Notes: a model not told the origin generated them from the letters alone. A DNA stretch of 64,000 bases from Bacteroidota bacterium (GCA_029550865.1 JAKPGM010000057.1:25710-89709), one strand, 5' to 3'; positions 47,733 through 57,584 are shown, counted from the stretch's first letter. Made by a program: numbers and translations.

Positions 47733-48938
47733 TTACGATTTTTTTACAATCTGTTGAAACGCATAAATATACCGGTCTACCACTTTATTTATGTTTACCT
47801 CTTCACGAATTATTCTTTCACTTTCTCTACCCATCCTGTGAATAACATCAGGATTACTAAAAAGGTAATCGATCTTTTGATATAAATCGTTTTTATCATT
47901 ATCCTTAAAGTATAATCCATTTACTCCATCTCGTACAAGGAATTTCTCAGTACCATCACAAATGGAACAAACAATTGGTTTTCCAAAAGCCATTGCTTCA
48001 TTAATAGATAAACCGCCCATACCAGCCAAAACATAAATTTGTGTCTCTAAAAACTTTTTTCCAAGCTCGAAATACTGATAAACTCCCCCACAAAATTCTA
48101 TTTGACCAAGGACACCTAAAGATTTGGCTTGATTGATAAGGTTATTCTTTTCGGGGCCATCACCAATAATATACAGTTTTGCCTGTGGATATTTTTTGAC
48201 AAGTTCAGCAAAAACATCTATTAACAGATGTACTCGTTTCCACCTCACTAATCTTCCTACATGAATTAAAGAATAAGGCACAACAGGTATTTCTATTTTT
48301 TCAAGGTCGGCCTTAATTGAAAAAATATCATTAGTATCAGGGCTATTATACGTTACAAAAATTTTGTTAGAACTAACCCCATATGATGAATATAATTCAA
48401 ATACATCATGGCGATATACTAATACCGCATCCATACATCGATATGCATACTTACGTAGCAAAGCCAATAATGTATACCGAAGTTTATTGTTTATTTTGTG
48501 TGGGTTTTCGTAAACTTCATCTTCATTATAAATTGGATAATCGTAATAATAACGAATTGGTTGATTAAAAGGTGCTATTTGAAAAGGAATCTCTTTAAAA
48601 ACAAGCTTAGTTGAAGTTCGTTTTAACCAAAAAAGTAACATAGGGTTGAGTACAATCCCCATCCAATATGGCCAGCCAACAATTACAATATCTGGTTTTT
48701 CACTTTTTATGATTGAAAAAAAATGTTTAAAAAAAGGTTTTTTGTACCATGTTAGGTATTCCTTTGTACGAATAACCTTAAAATTAAACTGACAATCAAC
48801 TTCATATACATTTTTACCAATTGCTTGACTACGAGATGCTGGAACAATAACTACCAGATCTACTCCCTTCTTTTGCATTAATTCAAGCTGTTTGGTAAAG
48901 TAATGTGGTAATCCATTAGCGAATATAGCAACTTTCAT
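47733..48938 (-). CDS. family 4-like glycosyltransferase
   Basis: The 401-residue GT-B enzyme starts AIFANGLPHYFTKQLELM. The donor-binding half has SLIHVGRLVRWKRVHLLIDVF, KLYIIGDGPEKNNL and the nucleotide-sugar segment GGLSINEAMAFGKPIVCS, with the Glu of the E-x7-E motif in NEAMAFG. It probably adds a sugar to a lipid-linked or surface glycan. It follows wecB by five bases, so it may use UDP-ManNAcA or act on the chain containing it; the specificity is inferred from context only. Confidence 0.9.
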   Translation of the reverse strand: MKVAIFANGLPHYFTKQLELMQKKGVDLVVIVPASRSQAIGKNVYEVDCQFNFKVIRTKEYLTWYKKPFFKHFFSIIKSEKPDIVIVGWPYWMGIVLNPMLLFWLKRTSTKLVFKEIPFQIAPFNQPIRYYYDYPIYNEDEVYENPHKINNKLRYTLLALLRKYAYRCMDAVLVYRHDVFELYSSYGVSSNKIFVTYNSPDTNDIFSIKADLEKIEIPVVPYSLIHVGRLVRWKRVHLLIDVFAELVKKYPQAKLYIIGDGPEKNNLINQAKSLGVLGQIEFCGGVYQYFELGKKFLETQIYVLAGMGGLSINEAMAFGKPIVCSICDGTEKFLVRDGVNGLYFKDNDKNDLYQKIDYLFSNPDVIHRMGRESERIIREEVNINKVVDRYIYAFQQIVKKS

Positions 48939-48943
48939 GACAA

Positions 48944-50092
48944 TTAAAGCTTATCTTTTAAGATGTCTACGATATACTGAGCAGCTTTACCATCACCATA
49001 TGGATTCACTGCATTAGCCATTTGCTTATAAGCACTTTCATTAGTTAGTAAAACATTGGCTTGATCCACAATAGTTTGGACATCAGTGCCCACAAGTTTT
49101 ACAGTTCCTGCCTCAACCGCTTCAGGTCGTTCAGTAGTATCACGCATAACCAAAACAGGCTTTCCCAGCCCAGGGGCTTCTTCCTGAATACCACCGCTAT
49201 CGGTGATGACAAAAGTAGACTTTGCCATCAAATAAACAAAAGATTGATAATCAACTGGATCTATGAGAGATATATTATTTACATCAGATAGGAACTCATA
49301 AACTGGTTTTTTGACATTAGGATTCAAATGTACCGGATAGACAATTTGAGTATCAGGATGTAACTGTGCAATTGTTTTCAAGGCTTTACATATGTTTTGA
49401 AAACCCTGTCCAAAATTTTCCCTTCTATGGCCCGTTACTAAAATGATTTTTTTGCTAAAAATCTGCTCTACATTGTTTAAACCCGCCTGTCTGAGTTTTA
49501 ACAACAGCTCCTGCTCAAGTGTTTGTGAAGATTTAATTTTTTGAATGGTAAAATGTAGGGCATCTATTACGGTATTACCCGTCACATAAATATGTTCTGG
49601 TTTAATATTTTCATTAATAAGATTCTGCCTAGCTAAATCAGTAGGTGCAAAATGAAAATCTGCAATACGTGCAGTGAGTTGGCGATTAATTTCTTCTGGC
49701 CAAGGAGAATATTTGTTGTATGTTCTCAAACCGGCTTCAACATGCCCTACCGGAATACGATGGTAAAATGCAGCCAGAGCAGCCATTATGCTCGTTGTAG
49801 TATCCCCATGAACCAAAACAACATGGGGGCTTTCTGCTTCCAGTATTGTTTGTAAACCTAAAAGTATGCGAGATGATAGTTCATACAAGCTTTGCTGTTG
49901 TGTCATCAAGTTTAAATCGTAATGAGATGGTAATTGAAAAAAACTCAAAACCTGATCCAACATCTGGCGATGCTGTGCTGTAAGGCATACTTTTGTTTCA
50001 AAACAATCATTCAATTGTAGCAATTGCTGAATAACGGGAGCCATCTTTATGGCTTCAGGACGCGTTCCAATTACAACTAAGACCTTTTTCAT
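48944..50092 (-). CDS. wecB: UDP-N-acetylglucosamine 2-epimerase (non-hydrolysing)
   Basis: WecB interconverts UDP-GlcNAc and UDP-ManNAc. The 382-residue protein begins VLVVIGTRPEAIKMAPVI and has VHGDTTTSIMAALAAFY, GHVEAGLRTYNKYSPWPEEINR and the late FVITDSGGIQEEAPGLGKPVLVMRDTTERPE, all signatures of the non-hydrolysing enzyme. Its ATG overlaps the wecC stop by four bases. The product is the substrate of the WecC made from the same operon. Confidence 0.96.
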   Translation of the reverse strand: MKKVLVVIGTRPEAIKMAPVIQQLLQLNDCFETKVCLTAQHRQMLDQVLSFFQLPSHYDLNLMTQQQSLYELSSRILLGLQTILEAESPHVVLVHGDTTTSIMAALAAFYHRIPVGHVEAGLRTYNKYSPWPEEINRQLTARIADFHFAPTDLARQNLINENIKPEHIYVTGNTVIDALHFTIQKIKSSQTLEQELLLKLRQAGLNNVEQIFSKKIILVTGHRRENFGQGFQNICKALKTIAQLHPDTQIVYPVHLNPNVKKPVYEFLSDVNNISLIDPVDYQSFVYLMAKSTFVITDSGGIQEEAPGLGKPVLVMRDTTERPEAVEAGTVKLVGTDVQTIVDQANVLLTNESAYKQMANAVNPYGDGKAAQYIVDILKDKL

Positions 50093-51291
50093 TCTTTTTG
50101 GGTTCGCACTCCACAGAAATCGAGTATTTTTTTATTCTCAGAAATCTTAAGGTTTTTAAACACATTATGAGCAACAAGAAAAACAATAATATCCGCCTGT
50201 TCAATTGCAACGTCGTATGCAGAAAGTGGAATATCCTCCAATTTTTGAAGATTGGGTTCCACTGCCAAACATGTACATAAATTTGTACGATAAAAATGAT
50301 TAAAAACCTCTAGCGCAGGGGATTCTCTTATATCATCTATATTGGGTTTAAATGAAAGCCCCATAAAAGCTACTATGGGCTTTCTCCCGAAATTACTAAT
50401 TTCGTTGGTAATTTTATTGATTACCCATTTTGTTTTATACAGATTTCTCTGACGTGCAGTTTTGATAAGTATCGATTCATCTGAAAATTCACTTATAAGA
50501 AACCATGGGTCAACTGCAATACAATGTCCCCCTACTCCTGTACCGGGTTGAAGTATATTTACTCTTGGATGATAATTAGCCAGCTTTATAAGTTCCCACA
50601 CATTTATATTTGCTTTATCACAGATAATTGACAATTCGTTGGCAAATGCAATATTGACATCTCGAAACGAGTTCTCAACTAATTTGCACATTTCAGCGGT
50701 TCGGGCATTTGTCTGATGAATGCCCCCCTTAATAAAAAGTTTATAAAAATCAAAAGCTTTTTGTGTGGAAATCGCGTCAATACCCCCTACAATTCGGTCG
50801 TTGTGAACCAACTCATAAATAACATTTCCCGGCAATACTCGCTCAGGACAATATGCAATAAAGATTTTATCTTTTAATTCTGGATTCCTTCTAAAAATCC
50901 GTTCAGCCATGTGCTCGGTAGTACCAACAGGACAAGTTGATTCAATAATTATCAGGTTACCTTCACGAATATAGGGCAATATAGATTCTATTGCATTTTC
51001 TACAAATGTGACATCCGGATGATAATCGTCCATAAAAGGTGTTGGAATAGCAATAATAAAAACATCAGCTGGTTCTGGCTGAAGTTGAGCTTTTAATAAC
51101 TTTTTGTCTACTACGCTTTTTACAAGCCCTTCCAATTCGGGTTCAATAATATGGATGTTACCCCTATTTACTATATTTACAACATCTTGCTTTACATCAA
51201 TACCAATAACAGGAATGTTATTACTGGCAATAATAGCGGCTGTTGGTAACCCTATATAGCCAAGTCCTAAAACTTCAACTTTAAACGTCAT
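50089..51291 (-). CDS. wecC: UDP-N-acetyl-D-mannosamine dehydrogenase
   Basis: WecC oxidises UDP-ManNAc to UDP-ManNAcA with NAD. The 400-residue protein has the Rossmann motif GLGYIGLPTAAI, IESTCPVGTTE, the catalytic region GVGGHCIAVDPWF with the active Cys, and FMGLSFKPNIDDIRESPA. It is first in the operon with wecB, a glycosyltransferase and the LtaS-like gene, pointing to a ManNAcA-containing surface polysaccharide. A close relative using another UDP-HexNAc is possible, but the partner wecB supports ManNAc. Confidence 0.95.
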   Translation of the reverse strand: MTFKVEVLGLGYIGLPTAAIIASNNIPVIGIDVKQDVVNIVNRGNIHIIEPELEGLVKSVVDKKLLKAQLQPEPADVFIIAIPTPFMDDYHPDVTFVENAIESILPYIREGNLIIIESTCPVGTTEHMAERIFRRNPELKDKIFIAYCPERVLPGNVIYELVHNDRIVGGIDAISTQKAFDFYKLFIKGGIHQTNARTAEMCKLVENSFRDVNIAFANELSIICDKANINVWELIKLANYHPRVNILQPGTGVGGHCIAVDPWFLISEFSDESILIKTARQRNLYKTKWVINKITNEISNFGRKPIVAFMGLSFKPNIDDIRESPALEVFNHFYRTNLCTCLAVEPNLQKLEDIPLSAYDVAIEQADIIVFLVAHNVFKNLKISENKKILDFCGVRTQKE

Positions 51292-51469
51292 CGTATTTTT
51301 TAGCTAAAACAACTTAAACTCTGCCCATAAAAGCAAGCTCTCTTCTTAAAAGTCAAATTGCTGCAAATTTATAAATTAATACAACACTAAGGAGAAACTT
51401 TTACATTATATGACCGAAAATAGTATTCTATCAATAATGCCTTACATTACAACGATTTTCTTGATTATC

Positions 51470-52174
51470 TCATAAAATACCCAACTTCCTTAGCGTCTTT
51501 CGAGGAATAGCCCTGCTTCGCCACACTTTTTGCAAGGGTGAAATAACAAAATCGTCGGGGGAGAGGATGGTTTTTGTGAAAAAAAGAAACCGATGACTTT
51601 GAGGTTGGATACCATATTCTGTTATAAAATCCTTACAACAATCATATACCAGCTCGGTACACGAGAGCTTGCGAATATCGGAAAAATTAAACTGAAAGTC
51701 ATAAGGTGTTCCCAGTTGCAGCAGGGCGTGTTCAAATACCTGTCGAAAGGTTATTTGACGAGCTGTTTGGGATTCAATGGCAGGATTGCGACGAAGTATT
51801 ATCATGTAGTCGCAGCGACAAAAATTTAGCACATCCTCCATAAATACCCCTTCGGCCATAGCATGGATAACCATTTGTTCGCCTGTTCGAAACAGATGCA
51901 TGGCTTGTGGCCTCACAAAACGTTTATCATCATCATCCACCTTTCCCAGGTAAAGGCCTGCATGACTGAAAAAACCAGGAATTAGATATCCATCCAGATA
52001 GTTAACATAACCCCGCACCAGTATATCGCCTGGTTCGACCCGTTGCATGACCTCGCGCATCTCGTCGCCTTTAATTTTATAGCTGCCCGGGTCGTATATA
52101 ATAAACAGAGGATATGGGAAAACCTTGATGTCGCCCAATACTTTAACAAAACCGTTGTATATCCTGGTAAGCAT
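51470..52174 (-). CDS. YiiX-like permuted papain-fold (NlpC/P60) cysteine hydrolase
   Basis: The 234-residue protein has GDILVRGYVNYLDGYLIPGFFSHAGLYLG, where the His of SHAGLY is catalytic, and LSCTELVYDCC, which carries the catalytic Cys in the permuted order. These mark the YiiX/YebB-like amidases or peptidases. No signal peptide is seen, so it is probably cytoplasmic. The ATG at 52174 overlaps the stop of the upstream gene by one base; a longer start at 52219 would run into that gene and is rejected. Coupling to the GH16-like gene suggests they work together. Substrate unknown. Confidence 0.84.
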   Translation of the reverse strand: MLTRIYNGFVKVLGDIKVFPYPLFIIYDPGSYKIKGDEMREVMQRVEPGDILVRGYVNYLDGYLIPGFFSHAGLYLGKVDDDDKRFVRPQAMHLFRTGEQMVIHAMAEGVFMEDVLNFCRCDYMIILRRNPAIESQTARQITFRQVFEHALLQLGTPYDFQFNFSDIRKLSCTELVYDCCKDFITEYGIQPQSHRFLFFTKTILSPDDFVISPLQKVWRSRAIPRKTLRKLGIL

Positions 52175-54528
52175 TACTTCGCTGTTTGCTGATCGGTATA
52201 TTGGTAGCATTTTACCCAATCGACCTCCATCGTCGTCGGCAGTTGATTACCATTGATATCATTCATAATACCACAGCTCAACTGGATATACATGGGTTCC
52301 TGGGGCACCTGGTCGGTAACCCTGAACATTTCCAATCCATTGATGTACCATACTAATTCTGTGGGTGTCCAGCGCAATTCGTAAATATATTCTTTCAGCG
52401 AAGGCTTAAGACTCAACAGGTTGGTTCCTGCATGCCGAACACCATTCGGTTCAGCCAGATTGCCCCAAAAAACATTCATCCACAGCTTTTTCCCTACATA
52501 TTTTGCAATATCGATATGCGGAATGATTTGAGTCCCAACCATCCAGAATGCCGAAGTAACCCCAGGGTGGCTGCTCATCCTGATTTTGGCACGAAAACGT
52601 CCATACTGCTGGCGAAAACTTTTCCCCGTGTTGACCAGGCCCGAAGTATATTCAAATTCCCTGGGAACAAAACCAAACATTGGATCCCATGCCTTACCTG
52701 TTACTTTCTCCTTGCGGGTTTCAATTACCAAACGGCTGTCGCGTACAGTTACATTCGCTCCATCGGTATTAAAATGTCGATCGGTAGAAAGTGAATAAGC
52801 ATCGTGCAAAAAGCTATCCCCCCAATAGTAGCGAGTAAGCCAACGCGAACTATCCAGCTGAGAACCATCAAAATCGTCGTAAAATGTAAGTTGCCACTGC
52901 TTTAACTCATCAAAAATGTTACTATCCTTGACCTTTAAGTACCACCGAATTTTAGCATCAGCGTCTAATTTTTTAAATTCCTGCTCTTGGGCATACTCCT
53001 CGGTCTGTTCCCATTTTTGCTTAAAGCTCAGCAGCATGTATTCCTTATACCGCTTAAACTCATCGCTCTGTACATATTTTTCGAGTTCCTCAAAATGATT
53101 AATCTCGCCGGTTTGGCTTACTTCCTCAAAGAGTTTAAAATCTGAAGTTGCCGTAAAAGAAAGGTATTTTTTTATTCGCTCATCTGCCGAAAGCGCCTGA
53201 AATTCTTGAAAACGAGCATATTCTTCCGTCTGTTGCCACTTTTGATCGAACGGCAGCAGCAGATATTCTTTTTCTTTAATGAAAGCTGGACTTTCAACTT
53301 CAGCCTTTAAATTTTCATACTTATCGATAATGCCCGAATCAACAGCCTGCTGAAATTGTGCATATGCTTTTGATTCTATAAATTTAAAATAAGCTACCAG
53401 TCGTGGGTCTTTCTTCAATTGTTCATACTCCTCCTTTATCTTACTTTCTTCCTGCATGTTCCAACGTTCGTCGTAGCTAAGCTGGTAATATTTTTGTGTT
53501 TCCACAAAAGAAGGACTTGCCACAATGGCTTCGAGTTCTTGAAGCCGTTCTAACATTCCTGAGCTCTGTACCTCGTTGATGATACGAAAATCGTTTGAAC
53601 CAATAAACTTCTCATATATTTTAAAACGATCATTGTGCTTAAGCTCATGCCATTCCTTCTCCCGCTGTTCTGCTTCCGAGCCAGTAAAAGAAGATTTATC
53701 GCGTTTCAGCGCAACAAACTCTTCAGAGGTAATAAATTGTTTTAGTTCCAGATAATTACGAAGTTCAGCCGAATCGGCCAATTCCTGATATACAGCATAC
53801 GACCGAGTCTGAATAATGCGAAAATAACTTTTGATAGGCTTACTCGATTGAAGTTTTTTGTACTCAAGCAGCTGAGCATATTCTGGGGTATCTTCGAAAC
53901 GTTCCTTTTTAATCTTTTGCTCCTTCTGCCGGAAAGTTTCCGACTCAACCATTGATTTTAGTTGCTGATATCGATTAAGTAGCTCAGAATTATGAACCTC
54001 CTTAAAATTTTTGTATGCCTCCGACGAAAGTACTTTGTAGTAATTTTTTACCAGCGGCGTACGCGACATTTGCTGAAATTCTCTCTCTTTACGATATAGT
54101 TCCGATGTTTTATAAATTAATTGCTTGATAGCCTCTTTTTTTTGCTTAAAGTCGTCACTTTCTACGAATGTTTTCAACTCAAAATAACGTTTGAGTTCTT
54201 CCGAATCCTTTATCTGTAAATAATTATCATATAGCGGATTATGAATCACACGATAATAGGTGACAATACGTTTCGACTTTTTTAGCTGAAGATATTCTTG
54301 CTCTTTTTGATAGGCTTCAGTATCCTTAAACGCAAGAGAGGCTATTTCCTTTTTTTTCTGAGCAAATTCCGCAGACTCTACAAAAGTTTTTAATTCGAAG
54401 TATCGCTTCAAATTCTCTGAGGCTTCAATAGCTTTAAAATCCTCATATTGACTCATCAAAGCTTTTTCTTTTTCCTCAATTTTAGAAGTCGAAGGATACA
54501 GCCCAAACAAAAATTTTAAGCTAATCAT
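52174..54528 (-). CDS. protein of seven helical repeats with a degenerate GH16-like C-terminal domain
   Basis: The 784-residue protein has no signal peptide. Residues 28 to about 530 hold seven repeats of 70-75 residues, rich in Glu, Lys and aromatics, each with a core like LKRYFELKTFVES followed by F-x-x-K-K. Residues 535-784 show a GH16 jelly-roll (TFYDDFDGSQLDSSRW, YGRFRAKIRMSSHPGVTSAFWMVG, LRWTPTELVWYINGLEMFR, VDWVKCYQ). The catalytic E-x-D-x-x-E motif is replaced by HIDIAK at residues 671-676, so both acidic catalytic residues are lost and glycan binding without hydrolysis is more likely. It is coupled to the papain-like hydrolase. Confidence 0.85.
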   Translation of the reverse strand: MISLKFLFGLYPSTSKIEEKEKALMSQYEDFKAIEASENLKRYFELKTFVESAEFAQKKKEIASLAFKDTEAYQKEQEYLQLKKSKRIVTYYRVIHNPLYDNYLQIKDSEELKRYFELKTFVESDDFKQKKEAIKQLIYKTSELYRKEREFQQMSRTPLVKNYYKVLSSEAYKNFKEVHNSELLNRYQQLKSMVESETFRQKEQKIKKERFEDTPEYAQLLEYKKLQSSKPIKSYFRIIQTRSYAVYQELADSAELRNYLELKQFITSEEFVALKRDKSSFTGSEAEQREKEWHELKHNDRFKIYEKFIGSNDFRIINEVQSSGMLERLQELEAIVASPSFVETQKYYQLSYDERWNMQEESKIKEEYEQLKKDPRLVAYFKFIESKAYAQFQQAVDSGIIDKYENLKAEVESPAFIKEKEYLLLPFDQKWQQTEEYARFQEFQALSADERIKKYLSFTATSDFKLFEEVSQTGEINHFEELEKYVQSDEFKRYKEYMLLSFKQKWEQTEEYAQEQEFKKLDADAKIRWYLKVKDSNIFDELKQWQLTFYDDFDGSQLDSSRWLTRYYWGDSFLHDAYSLSTDRHFNTDGANVTVRDSRLVIETRKEKVTGKAWDPMFGFVPREFEYTSGLVNTGKSFRQQYGRFRAKIRMSSHPGVTSAFWMVGTQIIPHIDIAKYVGKKLWMNVFWGNLAEPNGVRHAGTNLLSLKPSLKEYIYELRWTPTELVWYINGLEMFRVTDQVPQEPMYIQLSCGIMNDINGNQLPTTMEVDWVKCYQYTDQQTAK

Positions 54529-54848
54529 AAATGGTAAATTTGTTTGTTGCCAAATTACAAAATAAAAATATATTTTTTCACGGTAGCAGGTATAAAAGTT
54601 ATCAATGTATCGAATATGGGTCAGTTCTTTTCATCTTTCGGGTAAAGCTGCTGCCGCATCAATAAGGGGTGATTAAAGCAGAAAAAAAATTCGAACAACA
54701 GCACTTCGTTTATATCAAAATTAGCACTTAACAATAATTTAATATTAGCTTATGAATGACTTTACAATTAGTTGTGACTTTTGTTAAGAAATTTTTAATA
54801 GTCTGTTAGCTTATTTAAAATTCGGCATAATAATAAAAATTGATCAAC
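54529..54848 (+). promoter_or_regulatory. pstS upstream region with two Pho-box-like sites
   Basis: TTAACA-N5-TTAATA lies at 54728-54744 and TTAAGA-N5-TTAATA at 54784-54800. Each is a direct repeat with 11-base period, the layout of PhoB/PhoP boxes. They fall 49 to 120 bases before the pstS start. No clear -7 element is seen, and the A/T-rich setting raises the chance of coincidence. Confidence 0.4.
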
Positions 54849-55814
54849 ATGAAAATTATTGTAAAACTATCAATGCTACTTATGGTTGTTTTATTAGCAA
54901 CCAGTTGTGGCAACAAAAGTAAACAGAATACTCTTAAAGGACAAATCCTAATTGATGGGTCGAGTACGGTATTTCCACTTAGCGAGGCAGTAGCCGAAGA
55001 ATTTCGTCATACCTATCCACAGGTGAAAGTTAGTGTTGGCGAATCGGGCACAGGTGGAGGTTTTAAAAAATTCAGCCGAGCAGAAACCGACATTAACGAT
55101 GCATCTCGTGCCATTCGTGAAGAAGAAATAGCTGCATGCAAAGAAAATGGCGTAGATTTTCTTGAACTTGAGGTAGCTTACGACGGAATGGTGGTAGTAG
55201 TTAATCCTCGAAATACGTGGGTAAAGGATTTAAAAGTATCTGAACTAAAAAAAATCTGGGCACCCGAAGCACAAGGAAAGATTATGAAATGGAATCAAAT
55301 ACGTCCCGAATGGCCCGATAAGGAAATTCATCTTTATGGCCCTGGAACTGCTTCTGGAACTTTCGATTATTTTACCGAAGCTATTGTAGGAAAAGCTAAG
55401 AGCAGCCGCGGCGACTACACAGCTAGCGAAGATGACAATGTGCTGGTACAGGGTGTTGCCTCCGATGAGTTGGCTTTGGGATACTTTGGATTGGCCTACT
55501 ACGAAAACAACAAGGACAAGTTGAAGGTAGTGCCTATTGATGATGAGAACCCGGCCAATGGGGAAGGAGCTACATATCCTGATGCTAAAACCGTTCAGAA
55601 TAAAACCTATGCCCCCCTTTCGCGTCCACTTTTTATCTATATCAACAGTAAATCCCTCGTTCGACCAGAAGTTCAAGCCTTTGTAGAATTTTACCTCGAC
55701 AACTGCATCGCATTAGCGCCTCAGGTAGGATACGTTAGCCTCGACAGCACAGCTTACAAGATTGCAAAAGATCAATGGAACGAATTCCTTCAAAAACATA
55801 CACAAAAGCAATAA
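54849..55814 (+). CDS. pstS: phosphate ABC transporter substrate-binding lipoprotein PstS
   Basis: The protein (321 residues from the ATG at 54849; an in-frame TTG at 54840 is disfavoured) has a lipoprotein signal with lipobox LLATSC. Phosphate-binding segments are IDGSSTVFPLSEAVAEEF, SVGESGTGGGFKKFSRAETDINDASRAI and YGPGTASGTFDYF. It captures phosphate in the periplasm for PstC and PstA, encoded directly after it. Pho-box-like sites upstream suggest induction when phosphate is scarce. Confidence 0.95.
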   Translation: MKIIVKLSMLLMVVLLATSCGNKSKQNTLKGQILIDGSSTVFPLSEAVAEEFRHTYPQVKVSVGESGTGGGFKKFSRAETDINDASRAIREEEIAACKENGVDFLELEVAYDGMVVVVNPRNTWVKDLKVSELKKIWAPEAQGKIMKWNQIRPEWPDKEIHLYGPGTASGTFDYFTEAIVGKAKSSRGDYTASEDDNVLVQGVASDELALGYFGLAYYENNKDKLKVVPIDDENPANGEGATYPDAKTVQNKTYAPLSRPLFIYINSKSLVRPEVQAFVEFYLDNCIALAPQVGYVSLDSTAYKIAKDQWNEFLQKHTQKQ

Positions 55815-55837
55815 TATAGCTTAAACATTGCCGACGC

Positions 55838-56722
55838 ATGAACCGAAAGCGTACCGAAATAATGGTAGGGTGGTTGCTAAAAATAAGCGCCTCCCTTACC
55901 GTTTTGGTTACTATTAGTATCATCTGGATATTGCTGTATGAAGCGATAATGTTTTTCAGGCAGGTATCCATTGTAGAATTTTTAACAAGTACGGAATGGA
56001 CTCCGTTATTTACAAACAAAAAATTCGGTATTCTGCCGCTTTTGACCGCAACTTTTCTCACTTCAATTATAGCATTAGTAGTAGCTGTACCCATGGGGCT
56101 TATTACGGCTGTTTATTTGAGTGAATATGCCAATCCTACTTTCCGTAGCGTTATTAAACCTATTCTCGAGCTATTGGCTTCCATTCCCACAGTGGTATAT
56201 GGCTTTTTTGCCCTAACCGTTGTAACACCTTTCTTACAATCGTTTATTCCTGGAATGGCTGGTTTTAATGCCCTTTCTCCAGGCATTGTAATGGGAATCA
56301 TGATTATGCCGCTTATTTCTTCCTTGAGCGAAGACGCTATCAACTCTGTTCCCCGTTCGTTACGCCATGCATCGTATGCGCTCGGGGCTACGCGATTTCA
56401 AACCAGCATTCGTGTACTTCTTCCTGCTGCATCTTCGGGTATTATTGCTTCTATTATTTTAGCAATCTCCCGAGCTATCGGTGAAACTATGATTGTTGCC
56501 ATGGCTGCCGGCCAACAGCCCCGATTTACATTTAATCCTCTCGTGCCCATCGAAACACTTTCGACTTACATTGTGCAGGTAAGCATGGGCGATGTACCTC
56601 GAAATTCGCTGGAATACAGTACAATCTTTGCCTGCGGCATTACCCTTTTTGTTTTTACCTTTTTAACCAACAACTTAGGGATCTGGATTAAGAATCGCTA
56701 TTACCGTAAATATGAAATATAA
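55838..56722 (+). CDS. pstC: phosphate ABC transporter permease PstC
   Basis: The 294-residue permease has six membrane helices and the ABC permease coupling motif SLRHASYALGATRFQTSIRVLLPAA. PTVVYGFFALTVVTP and AISRAIGETMIVAMAAG are PstC features. It starts 23 bases after pstS and overlaps pstA by 11 bases. Confidence 0.94.
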   Translation: MNRKRTEIMVGWLLKISASLTVLVTISIIWILLYEAIMFFRQVSIVEFLTSTEWTPLFTNKKFGILPLLTATFLTSIIALVVAVPMGLITAVYLSEYANPTFRSVIKPILELLASIPTVVYGFFALTVVTPFLQSFIPGMAGFNALSPGIVMGIMIMPLISSLSEDAINSVPRSLRHASYALGATRFQTSIRVLLPAASSGIIASIILAISRAIGETMIVAMAAGQQPRFTFNPLVPIETLSTYIVQVSMGDVPRNSLEYSTIFACGITLFVFTFLTNNLGIWIKNRYYRKYEI

Positions 56723-57569
56723 CCTTACCAAAAAAATATATGACCGTACCTTTCAGGTCATTGGCCTGATAACCATTAGTATTGCTTTGTTGATGCTGGT
56801 GATTTTTTTGGTCAGCATTTTTAAGATGGGGATACCCCGATTAAGCTGGGACTTCATCACTTCGTTACCCTCGCGTTTCCCTGAAAAAGCCGGTATTTAC
56901 ACTGCCATGATGGGAACAATCTGGTTGATGGTACTCACTGCTATCTTTGCTATTCCTATAGGAGTCATGGGTGCCATTTACCTTGAGGAATACGGTAAAA
57001 AAAATCGATTTTCTCACCTTCTCGAAAAAAATATTGCTAATCTGAGTGGAGTTCCTTCAGTTATCTATGGGATTCTGGGTCTCGAGCTTTTTGCCCGGAC
57101 ACTTGCCCTGGGAAATAGTTTACTTACTGGTAGCCTCACGCTTAGCTTACTGATCTTGCCCGTTATAATTGTTTCCACACGCGAAGCATTAAAAGCTATC
57201 CCCAACAGCTTAAGGGAAGGCTCTTATGCCCTGGGCGCTACCAAATGGCAAACCATTTACCGCCTCATCTTACCAGCAGCTGCTGGAAATATACTCACGG
57301 GTATCATTCTTGCGCTTTCGAGAGCTATTGGCGAAGCAGCCCCGCTGATTGTGGCGGGTGCACTGGTGTACGTCCCATTTGCCCCAACCAACCCAATGGA
57401 TGAATATTCAGCACTGCCCATACAAATTTTTAACTGGATTTCAAGGCCACAGGCTGCTTTTGCCATCAACGCCGCCGCTGGAATTATTGTGTTACTTGTA
57501 GTAACCTTTTTGCTCAATGGCTTTGCTATTGCCTACCGATATCGGCTAAAGAAAAAACAAAAATGGTAA
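56712..57569 (+). CDS. pstA: phosphate ABC transporter permease PstA
   Basis: The 285-residue permease has six membrane helices, the coupling motif SLREGSYALGATKWQTIYR and LSRAIGEAAPLIVAGAL, typical of PstA. It ends the operon: the next gene lies 15 bases beyond on the opposite strand, and no pstB ATPase or phoU is present here, although both usually follow. Confidence 0.94.
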   Translation: MKYNLTKKIYDRTFQVIGLITISIALLMLVIFLVSIFKMGIPRLSWDFITSLPSRFPEKAGIYTAMMGTIWLMVLTAIFAIPIGVMGAIYLEEYGKKNRFSHLLEKNIANLSGVPSVIYGILGLELFARTLALGNSLLTGSLTLSLLILPVIIVSTREALKAIPNSLREGSYALGATKWQTIYRLILPAAAGNILTGIILALSRAIGEAAPLIVAGALVYVPFAPTNPMDEYSALPIQIFNWISRPQAAFAINAAAGIIVLLVVTFLLNGFAIAYRYRLKKKQKW

Positions 57570-57584
57570 ATTTTCCATTGGTAG

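Noticed and set aside
52174..54528. Active GH16 laminarinase or similar
   Set aside because: Both catalytic glutamates are replaced and there is no signal peptide.
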